The translations under genes and the position numbers were made by a program. Below the pieces are notes generated by a model. The model was not told the origin of the DNA. It did no database searches and saw only the letters and a program-made list of their open reading frames with translations. Below, one piece after another: positions 1 to 7,324 of a DNA stretch of 17,540 nt (position 1 is the stretch's first letter; each line of letters opens with the position of its first letter). This DNA comes from an uncultured Bacilli bacterium (GTDB lineage Bacteria > Bacillota_I > Bacilli_A > RF39 > UBA660): contig CAKOXL010000025.1 of assembly GCA_934130105.1 (NCBI GenBank), forward strand, positions 1-17,540, given 5' to 3'.

Positions 1-332
1 TCTTCCTTATAGTTTAATATTGTATAACCGTTATCACCAAAAGTGTAAACTAAGCTATTTTTCTCATCATGTCTAAATTCAAGTATTTCTGATTCAATTG
101 CAGTATCATCTTTCAAATCATACAAAATATTAAATTTTTGTGTTTCACCATCAATAGATGCAGGTATCCTAATTATTTGATATCTACCATTTCCAAATGA
201 TTTTACAGTATCTCGACCAATTATATATGGATCCGTACTTTCAAAATAAAGACATAATAGATTACCTAATACACAAAGTAATACAAAAATTAATACTATT
301 TTAATGATTTTTTTTTTAATTTTATTAAACAT
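1..332 (-). CDS. Membrane-anchored small protein, candidate immunity protein (3' end outside window)
   Basis: An open frame starts with ATG at 332-330 and runs off the left edge after 110 codons, so its C-terminus is not seen. The start is decided by a textbook AGGAGG site six bases upstream, just after the RHS stop (18-base gap), so it is probably translated together with that gene. The N-terminus is lysine-rich (FNKIKKKIIK), followed by one hydrophobic segment at about residues 11-29. The remainder is polar and beta-rich (for example STDPYIIGRDTVKSFG), as expected of an N-in membrane anchor with an exported domain. I do not recognise a named family. Known for polymorphic toxins: the cognate immunity gene lies directly 3' of the toxin tip. 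The immunity role is inferred from position. A membrane anchor would suit a toxin acting at the cell surface. Confidence 0.8.
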   Translation of the reverse strand, partial: MFNKIKKKIIKIVLIFVLLCVLGNLLCLYFESTDPYIIGRDTVKSFGNGRYQIIRIPASIDGETQKFNILYDLKDDTAIESEILEFRHDEKNSLVYTFGDNGYTILNYKE

Positions 333-350
333 GATATACCTCCTAAATAC

Positions 351-3300
351 TTATTTTATTTCATAATCAAATTGAATAATAATATCATAAGGGGTTATAG
401 TACCAAGCTTTTGCCATTTCCAAGCGGTATTATTATATCCAGTAACAAATTTTTCTTTCAATCCATCACCATAGTCTTCTTCATAAGCAAAATCATAACA
501 ATCAGTAATGACTACATTTAAAATTCCTTTACCATTTACTAAATCACCCTTAACATTTAGCAATGTACCATGTAGTGATAATCCTAAATCGTTAAATCCT
601 GAAAAGGTTAATTCTTGTTGCTTAACATCAACTCTTCCTGTTGGATTATTTGTTACTATATTATTTATTCGCTCCTGAAACTTACTAGATTTTTGTATTT
701 TATTGACAACTCCTGGCAAATCTTTTTCTGTCAATGTTTTAGGATTATCTTGTATAGAATTTAATAAAGCCTTTGCTGTTAGAGGCTTTTGTAGTATATA
801 TGCTCCTGCAACAGTTATTCCAAATCCAATTTTTGAAGCCGCTTTTTGAATTGACTTTTTTGCTTTTTTCCAAAAACTTTTCCAGCTTGTTCCATTATTA
901 TCTATCCTACTAACAGGATTATTAGCAGTATATAAGTACAAATTATTTCCTAATAAAGAAACATCTTGAATAAACTTAGTATCTGGACTTATAAATCTTC
1001 CCCATTCAGGACTATAATATCTACTGTTTAAATAGTATAAGTCAATTTCAGTATCGTAGTAATATTGTCTATATCTGAACGGATTAATGATGCCAATATT
1101 ATTTTCATCAAGAATTTCATTACCGTTTTGATCTTTAATGCTTAATATTTTACCCCAACTATCATATTCATAAGAAACAATCTGATTATAATTTGAGTCT
1201 AATATTCCAATGATATCTCCCTGTAAATTTTTAATATAATAATAAATACTATCATTATATTTTAATCCAATTATTCCTGTTTCATCATACAAATAATAAA
1301 TTAATTCACTTCCACGCTGCTCATAAATAATACTATTATTTTCTAAATAATACTTAATTTCTAAATCATTTACTATTTTAGATATTCTAACACCATCAAT
1401 ATTGTATTGGTAATTAACTTTTAGATTTTTAGAAATATCTTCATAAGAATACAAACTTCTACCATTGATCCAACTCATTTTTATATTATTACTAATAGTT
1501 AGTGGATTACCAATTTCATCATATATGATACTATTTCCATTATAACTGGTTAGTTGATCTATCCAGTTTATATTGGAATACTGATAGGTATCTGTTTTCA
1601 TTATAACATCATTTACAATATTTGTTTTACTTTTTGTTAATAAATTACCTGAATTGTCATAATTATACTCTATTCTTTCATTTTTAATAAAATCTTCTTC
1701 TTTTATTAATTCATTATATTCATCATAATAATATTGTTTTTGAAGTTCATTGTTATCATAAATATGTGTAATATTGTTTAACCTATCATATTTGTAAGAA
1801 TATCTATTATTGCCATTTTGAATACTATTGATTAAAGTTGATGTTCTCTTGCCTAATGAAACATATTCATATATTGTATGATAATTACCATTAATGCTCT
1901 TATCAATTAATCTGCCTAATCCATCATAATGATAATTTATTTGCTGATTATCTGATTCTGACTTTATAATCATATCATCTTTATCATAAGTGTTTTTCAA
2001 TACATGGTTTACATTCTCTAACTTATAATTTTTGCTAGTTACATTATTATTTTTATCATATGTATAATCTATTTTAAAATCATCATTTAAGTAATTAGTA
2101 ATTCTTTTACCATTATCATAAGTATATTTTATAATAGAATCATACTCTTTTTCTAATTCTGTCGGTGGAAGATCAAAAGTAGATAATGGATTATTAATTA
2201 AAATTTTAGATAAGTTTCCATTACTATCATATTTATAGTAGTAATCCTTGTCCATTTTATGAATTACTTTAATACGGTCAAAATCATCATATTCATAACT
2301 AATTGTATTCAAATTTCCATATGTACTAGATAATAAATTACCATTATTTTCTCCATATTCATTTTGAATAAGTGTAATGTCATTACCAATCATAATTTTT
2401 TTTGCATTTAAAAAATCATCATATAAAAATCTATAAATTTTATTTTCTTGAGTAATTTCACTTAATAAATTTTGGGAATTATAAGAATATGTAATAGTTT
2501 TATCACCTTGTGAAACTGAAGCTATTTGATATTTATCATTATACGTATAATTTGTAACTTCATTATTTGCATTTGTTACTGATGTTAATAATCCTGTCAC
2601 AGAATCATTTTCATATGCTGTTTTATTAAACATACTATCAGTGACACTAGTAACAAATCTTCCATCTTCAGAATAGGTTGCATCATTCTCTATGAATTCA
2701 TCAGAAACATCTTCAAAATAAAATTCAAAGTTATAATCATTATTTACTAACGTTGTAATTTCTAAATTAGAATTAGTAACTCTTATATATTTACTTGGTT
2801 CATTCAATTCATTTTGATCATCTGATTTATTTTTATCTTCTAATTTAATATGATAACTTCCATTATCATTTTCCTCTAAAATAAATAGATTATTATCATC
2901 AACTTCACTTAAAATCACATTATTATTTGAATAACCTAAAAAGAATGATGAATTTAATGAATATCTTATTTTAAATTTATCATCTATCTTTTCTAATTTC
3001 CAAATAGTATTGCTACAAGAGTTTTCTTCCATTAGAACACTATTGTACTCTGCTTTAATATATTTTTCTGTGCCTTTGCTTCTAATTTTATATTCACCAT
3101 TTTCTACTTTTTCAATACCTTTGGAAGAAATAATAGTGGTAATAGGATTATTATTTGAATCATATTTAATTCTATTAGAGATTCCCATTGATGATATTGC
3201 ACTTCGCACTAAATCAGTTTTGTCATTATCGTATTCATATTTAAAATTTTTACCCCTCGGTGTTGTGGAACTAACTAATTGATTATCATTATTATATTTA

Positions 3301-4997
3301 AATACATTTGATCTACCATCTGAATTTGTAACAGATGTTAAATTTCCATTGTTATCATAATCAAAATAATCTGTATTTACATCTTTATAAAATGATAAAT
3401 TTGTAATTAACATTTTATTTGCTTGACGTCCCTGTTGAAAAGATAAACTAATAGACTCATAATCTTCATCTGCTGCATATTTAAAAGTATAATATTGCCA
3501 TTTATTATTTGGTACAAAATCTTCACTTGTCAATATACAATAGTCAGCATCATGACCAATTGGTTTAAAATAAATCATTACATTATTACCAACATAAGCT
3601 TCATTACCTGTTAATCCCTCATTTTTCATCCAGAAAGATATATTATATACATCTCCCTTTTTGCCTTTAATTGGAAATGTCTTTTTTAGTTTACTACGAC
3701 CTATTGGATTCATATTTATCTGCAAAGCTGTATTTTTGTCGTTATTAAACTTAATTACTTTAAAAACTTCTGAGGTATCGTCTGCAATTGTGTTTGGGAA
3801 ACCACTTTCATCTAAATTTGTATAATCATCTTTAGTTGCCTCTAATTCCCATCCTGATAACCCATAAGAAAAATCAGAATTATCAATGCAGTTATAGTCA
3901 TTCGCTACTTCGCCTTCTTCTAATTGAATATCATCTACATAAACTGTTGCAGTTTGCGAACAAGCTATTACTATGCCTATTCTTCCATCTGAATCTTCAT
4001 CTAGATAAAGAGTAACATCATGTCTTACGAAATCTTCTGATGCCTCAACTTCTTCAAAATAAATAGTACCATCACTTTTTTCTAACCCTATTCTTATTGG
4101 TTTATCCGTTTTAAAATATCCGCTAAAAGTATAATATTTTCCCTTAGGTACTTTCCAAAGACCATTATAAACATAATTTTCAACATCACTACCAGGGAAA
4201 AATATTCTTACACTTCTGGTTCCAGAGTGACAATAATCAGTTGAATAATCAACTTTAATTAGTTGTGGAGCTTGAGATTCAAAGTATTGATTATCATCTT
4301 CACTATTTGTATTAGCTAAATAGTTTTTTACATATTTAACAGGAATTGTACTATCCAGAATTTTATTTTTATGTGTTTCAGATACACCATAATCTGTAAC
4401 AGTAGAATATGCATTATTAATATCTTCTGATAATGGCATTGCATTAGTAGATAATAGATTACCTATTGAATTAAATATTAATGTATTGATTCTGCCTTTA
4501 TTATCAGTAAAGCTTGTTGTATTAAAACCATATTCTACGGTAAAATAATCACCTAATGAATTATTCAAACCATATTGTTCTATTTTTTTAATTCTATATG
4601 GTTTTTGTTCATAATATTCATAGTTTATTTTTAAACCTGTTACATCGGTTATACTTGAAATTAAATTATTTACATTATAAGTGAAAGTAGTAGTTCCATT
4701 TACAGTAACAATAGAAGTAATATTATTTCCATTATAATTTAATGCTACCACTCTATCAGGACTAGTTACTATTGTCTGATTACCTAAGTATTCAATAGAA
4801 ATTGGTAAGTTATTTCCGTCAGTAATACTGGTAATTCTATTATTACTATCTAGTGTTATATTTATAGAATTCAAACTAATATCTTCAATTTTAGTTAAAT
4901 AATAAATATCATTAGATGATTTCATAAATGCTTTTTTATTACCATATTTATCAGTCATATAACAACAGTTATCATTCTTTTCTATCGTTAAATTCAA
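351..4997 (-). CDS. RHS/YD-repeat polymorphic toxin, C-terminal three quarters of a frameshifted protein
   Basis: This is the main body (1548 residues as read here) of a WapA-like polymorphic toxin. Residues 1-230 and about 541-1332 are YD-type repeats, the units that build the RHS cocoon. Residues 245-362 and 369-540 look like two jelly-roll carbohydrate-binding-like modules (the second begins with NSDFSYGLSGWE). Residues 631-763 look like a beta-trefoil insertion. Residues 1333-1369 form the RHS core end (GRFISPDT to NLYLYTANNPVSRIDNNG). The last 179 residues are the variable tip, with a hydrophobic stretch at 1390-1402 and a DCYDF motif at 1499-1503. Residue 1 is a TTG inside a frame that stays open upstream to 5081, with no convincing ribosome binding site. 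It is therefore not an independent start but the continuation of the DNRLRE gene after a one-base frame break. As it stands the RHS part may not be made. Confidence 0.85.
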   Translation of the reverse strand: MNLTIEKNDNCCYMTDKYGNKKAFMKSSNDIYYLTKIEDISLNSINITLDSNNRITSITDGNNLPISIEYLGNQTIVTSPDRVVALNYNGNNITSIVTVNGTTTFTYNVNNLISSITDVTGLKINYEYYEQKPYRIKKIEQYGLNNSLGDYFTVEYGFNTTSFTDNKGRINTLIFNSIGNLLSTNAMPLSEDINNAYSTVTDYGVSETHKNKILDSTIPVKYVKNYLANTNSEDDNQYFESQAPQLIKVDYSTDYCHSGTRSVRIFFPGSDVENYVYNGLWKVPKGKYYTFSGYFKTDKPIRIGLEKSDGTIYFEEVEASEDFVRHDVTLYLDEDSDGRIGIVIACSQTATVYVDDIQLEEGEVANDYNCIDNSDFSYGLSGWELEATKDDYTNLDESGFPNTIADDTSEVFKVIKFNNDKNTALQINMNPIGRSKLKKTFPIKGKKGDVYNISFWMKNEGLTGNEAYVGNNVMIYFKPIGHDADYCILTSEDFVPNNKWQYYTFKYAADEDYESISLSFQQGRQANKMLITNLSFYKDVNTDYFDYDNNGNLTSVTNSDGRSNVFKYNNDNQLVSSTTPRGKNFKYEYDNDKTDLVRSAISSMGISNRIKYDSNNNPITTIISSKGIEKVENGEYKIRSKGTEKYIKAEYNSVLMEENSCSNTIWKLEKIDDKFKIRYSLNSSFFLGYSNNNVILSEVDDNNLFILEENDNGSYHIKLEDKNKSDDQNELNEPSKYIRVTNSNLEITTLVNNDYNFEFYFEDVSDEFIENDATYSEDGRFVTSVTDSMFNKTAYENDSVTGLLTSVTNANNEVTNYTYNDKYQIASVSQGDKTITYSYNSQNLLSEITQENKIYRFLYDDFLNAKKIMIGNDITLIQNEYGENNGNLLSSTYGNLNTISYEYDDFDRIKVIHKMDKDYYYKYDSNGNLSKILINNPLSTFDLPPTELEKEYDSIIKYTYDNGKRITNYLNDDFKIDYTYDKNNNVTSKNYKLENVNHVLKNTYDKDDMIIKSESDNQQINYHYDGLGRLIDKSINGNYHTIYEYVSLGKRTSTLINSIQNGNNRYSYKYDRLNNITHIYDNNELQKQYYYDEYNELIKEEDFIKNERIEYNYDNSGNLLTKSKTNIVNDVIMKTDTYQYSNINWIDQLTSYNGNSIIYDEIGNPLTISNNIKMSWINGRSLYSYEDISKNLKVNYQYNIDGVRISKIVNDLEIKYYLENNSIIYEQRGSELIYYLYDETGIIGLKYNDSIYYYIKNLQGDIIGILDSNYNQIVSYEYDSWGKILSIKDQNGNEILDENNIGIINPFRYRQYYYDTEIDLYYLNSRYYSPEWGRFISPDTKFIQDVSLLGNNLYLYTANNPVSRIDNNGTSWKSFWKKAKKSIQKAASKIGFGITVAGAYILQKPLTAKALLNSIQDNPKTLTEKDLPGVVNKIQKSSKFQERINNIVTNNPTGRVDVKQQELTFSGFNDLGLSLHGTLLNVKGDLVNGKGILNVVITDCYDFAYEEDYGDGLKEKFVTGYNNTAWKWQKLGTITPYDIIIQFDYEIK
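891..3377 (-). repeat. YD-repeat array with RHS core end
   Basis: Within the RHS protein, residues of about 541-1369 consist mostly of tandem units of roughly 20 residues with a Y-D-x-x-G-x-L or Y-x-Y-D pattern, such as FDYDNNGNLTSVTN, FKYEYDND and YHYDGLGRLIDKS. The array is interrupted by a non-YD insertion at 631-763. It ends in the conserved core motif GRFISPDT, after which the sequence changes character. A further, more degenerate group lies at residues 50-180. YD repeats form a spiralling beta-sheet shell that encloses the C-terminal toxin in known RHS proteins. Confidence 0.85.
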
Positions 4998-5074
4998 ACC
5001 ATCTTCATCATTATATTTACCATTATCATCATCTTTATAGAAATAATGAATGGTTCCATCTTCATCTTCATATT

Positions 5075-5084
5075 CTAATACTCA
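5075..5084 (-). other. Frameshift joining the DNRLRE and RHS frames
   Basis: On the coding strand the sequence reads GAT AAT TAT GAG TAT TAG in the DNRLRE frame. In the frame shifted by -1 the same bases give TTA GAA TAT GAA GAT GAA GAT, which continues as LEYEDEDGTIHYFYKDDDNGK into the RHS frame with no stop. In that second frame a TGA at 5084-5082 marks the upstream limit, so the break lies between 5075 and 5084. Restoring one T (TATTAG to TATTTAG) gives a single open frame of about 2085 codons. This could be a true mutation, a phase switch or a sequencing or assembly error. No other break is present in more than 6 kb of coding sequence. Confidence 0.85.
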
Positions 5085-6607
5085 TAATTATCTATACTAG
5101 ATACCATAATAGTTTGATTTAAGCTAAATTTAAAACCATTATTTTTTAACACTACATCATTTGTATTATAAATTAGATTAACAGATGCCGGTAACTTACT
5201 ACTAATAGTACTACCAATGTTGAAAACTCCAACTAAATTACCATTATAAGTATTTAAAAAAGTACTTCCATCAGTAAATGACTGCGTTTTATAATTTAAA
5301 TATGATTCCAAACCATTTTGATTTCTATACGTTATAACTAATAACGGTTTTAATCCTTCCGAATATGGATTATTCTTAGAGTATACTAAAGGGTAATTGT
5401 TATCGATATATATTTCTGGATTACTCTTAATCATAATACCATTATTTGGTGTATCTTTATACCAATGTTTAACCAAATCTGTTATATCGTCATACATTTG
5501 ACTATACGTATTAATATCATAACTTACATCAATAGGGTTACCGTTTTCATCTAACTCGTAATCTATAATTTTTTTTCTTCTTTTTAAAAATTGTAAAGTT
5601 TCTACTCTCTCATCATATTTATCATGCATCTGTTCCCAAGTAGCAGTTTCTTCCGACCAATCAGTAGTTATTTTGTGAACTTCTAACGTTTTTTCCATAT
5701 TATTGCTATCATCATTTTCATAGCAAGTTTGCAAAATTAATTCAGCACTTATTATCTCACTACTTGTACCTATTTCTGGTAAATCAAATTTTAATAATGC
5801 TCTATTAACAATATCAACATTATTGACTCTTTCTACACCTATTTTTAAGTATGGTAAACTATTTCTATCAGCACCAGTATCACCAGGATATATATAAGTA
5901 TCATAAACACTATTCGTATTTTTTGAATTTACAATTGTAGGATCAATATATACTGGATATTTTGTATCTGGTGATTGCAACCATTCTTCATCTAAAATTA
6001 AATCTAACTCATAATTACCATCTAAATAATTTAATTCATAAGTTATATTATTATTTATTATTCCATTTGAATCTTTCATGTATGGTTTTTCAATAGTAAA
6101 TATATTTTTATTGCCATTAGATGCAATAATCTCACCATTTTCTATATTTAACTTAAGATTGGTATCTACTATGAAAGAAATATCATTTTTTTGTTTCTTT
6201 TTTAAAATAATAGTTTCTTTAACTTTTGTTGGTAATGTTTGATAATCAATATCAATGCCATCAAAAACATCATCATAAAGGACTTCTTCCATACATTTTG
6301 AAATACATTTATTTTTGTGAAGTTTTGATTCTTTTGAATTTTTTAACTTAAAGTTTAAATAATAAGAATCTTTTTCCAGTTTCATAAATGAATCTTTTGA
6401 TTTTTCTTTAAAACTAACTTTATAATCATTACTTTTATTAACATAACAATCATTTTGTTTTATTAATGTATTATCAATTTCTTCGTATTTACCATTTTTA
6501 AGATAATGAACATCATCCCCATATATTTTAGCAACAATAGTTCCATCTTCTTGAAGAAAATGTTTTTCATTTCTTTTTCTTTTATTAATCAATTCTATTT
6601 GTTTCAT
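5075..6607 (-). CDS. DNRLRE-domain protein, N-terminal part of the split RHS toxin
   Basis: This 510-residue frame starts with ATG behind an AAGGAGG site four bases away. Residues 1-225 are a lysine-rich beta domain of the kind that precedes DNRLRE domains. Residues 230-425 match the DNRLRE pattern: DTYIYPGDTGADRN, then NRALLKFDLPEIG, EVHKITTDWSEETATWEQ, DITDLVKHWYKDTPNNG, and LKPLLVITYRNQNGLE. Residues 432-500 (GLESYLNYKTQSFTDGS, YNGNLVGVFNIGS) match the segment that in this family leads straight into YD repeats. The frame stops at TAG 5077-5075 in mid-domain. The missing continuation (EYEDEDGTIHYF and on) is present in the -1 frame and joins the RHS gene. There is no N-terminal signal peptide: the start is MKQIELINKRKRNEKH. 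It lies 26 bases after the tail-collar-like gene, probably in one operon with it. Confidence 0.85.
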   Translation of the reverse strand: MKQIELINKRKRNEKHFLQEDGTIVAKIYGDDVHYLKNGKYEEIDNTLIKQNDCYVNKSNDYKVSFKEKSKDSFMKLEKDSYYLNFKLKNSKESKLHKNKCISKCMEEVLYDDVFDGIDIDYQTLPTKVKETIILKKKQKNDISFIVDTNLKLNIENGEIIASNGNKNIFTIEKPYMKDSNGIINNNITYELNYLDGNYELDLILDEEWLQSPDTKYPVYIDPTIVNSKNTNSVYDTYIYPGDTGADRNSLPYLKIGVERVNNVDIVNRALLKFDLPEIGTSSEIISAELILQTCYENDDSNNMEKTLEVHKITTDWSEETATWEQMHDKYDERVETLQFLKRRKKIIDYELDENGNPIDVSYDINTYSQMYDDITDLVKHWYKDTPNNGIMIKSNPEIYIDNNYPLVYSKNNPYSEGLKPLLVITYRNQNGLESYLNYKTQSFTDGSTFLNTYNGNLVGVFNIGSTISSKLPASVNLIYNTNDVVLKNNGFKFSLNQTIMVSSIDNYEY

Positions 6608-6633
6608 TTTTCCTCCTTAACATATTTTTTATA

Positions 6634-7287
6634 TTAAGCAGTTCTTTTCCACATATAAACTGCAACATAAGGTGGCATATTATTATGAGCCATACTTCCA
6701 CCAACACCAGCTGTATTACCACTAAATGAATGATGATGATCGCCAGCAGCATTCATAATTTGAATTCCAGCATAAGAATAACTGTTATTAATTGGTCTTA
6801 AGAAATCTTTTGTATTTGAAGCACTTGGTGAATATGTTTCCAAAGAATTTCCAGTGTGTACATGTGAACCAGTTGTATTAGTTTCTCCACTAAATGAATG
6901 ATAATGCCAAGGTATTTCCGTTTCATTTAATGTATGATTAACTTCTCCACCTGTCGAATTAACTGGATAATTACCACTTACCCCTAATAAAAATCTTTCT
7001 TGTATTTGTTCCCATGTTCCGCCAAATAACGTAGATGGACTAGTAGCATTTACACTTATATAAATAGAACCAACAGGGTAAACAAAATTAAGTATTTTTG
7101 TTTTATCAATTTCACCACTATTACTATTTTTTGAAGTAATACTTTTTACCGTTAAATTACCTTCACTATCTAAATTAAAATTATTGTTTTTAGAAGTAAT
7201 ACAATCAACCTTCAAATTACTAACCTCTAAATTCACATTGTCTTCATTCTTTGTAAAAGAATTTATTATATAATCATAATTATTCAT
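6634..7287 (-). CDS. Phage tail-collar/baseplate-like fibre protein
   Basis: A 217-residue protein of the tail-fibre tip type found in phage baseplates. Residues 20-66 hold a twice-repeated CITSKN/SITSKN element with the fibre-like phrase LDSEGNLTVKSIT. Residues 70-101 carry the diagnostic motif YPVGSIYISVNATSP, then LFGGTWEQIQERFLLG. Residues 117-205 are histidine-rich (NHTLNETEIPWHYHSFSG, SHVHTG, GDHHHSFSG), with the HSFSG motif twice, as in trimeric tips that can bind metal through His-x-His. The C-terminus is the characteristic NNMPPYVAVYMWKRTA. An AAGAGGA site precedes the ATG. There is no signal peptide and no other phage gene nearby, so it is free-standing. It is 26 bases upstream of the DNRLRE-RHS gene, which suggests a joint role such as receptor binding or assembly. 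That role is inferred. Confidence 0.85.
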   Translation of the reverse strand: MNNYDYIINSFTKNEDNVNLEVSNLKVDCITSKNNNFNLDSEGNLTVKSITSKNSNSGEIDKTKILNFVYPVGSIYISVNATSPSTLFGGTWEQIQERFLLGVSGNYPVNSTGGEVNHTLNETEIPWHYHSFSGETNTTGSHVHTGNSLETYSPSASNTKDFLRPINNSYSYAGIQIMNAAGDHHHSFSGNTAGVGGSMAHNNMPPYVAVYMWKRTA

Positions 7288-7324
7288 ATTTTTCCTCTTT
7301 TCCTTTTATTTTTTACTATTTTGA

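Noticed and set aside
351..890. WapA-type tRNase assignment for the tip
   Set aside because: The overall protein resembles WapA, but toxin tips are exchangeable and no nuclease motif could be recognised in this one.
3010..3282. Plus-strand open frame opposite the RHS gene
   Set aside because: It has no ribosome site, a composition typical of an antisense shadow, and lies wholly inside the well-supported RHS coding sequence. The same applies to open frames at 4928-5122, 8016-8237 and 15075-15305.
5075..5084. Programmed -1 ribosomal frameshifting to make the full toxin
   Set aside because: No X-XXY-YYZ slippery heptamer lies in the overlap (the bases are GAG TAT TAG). I did not find an evident downstream stimulatory hairpin either. 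A lost T explains the break more simply.
6634..7287. Prophage remnant
   Set aside because: Only one phage-like protein is present. No integrase, terminase, capsid, holin or attachment repeat was seen, and the flanking genes form a coherent toxin block.
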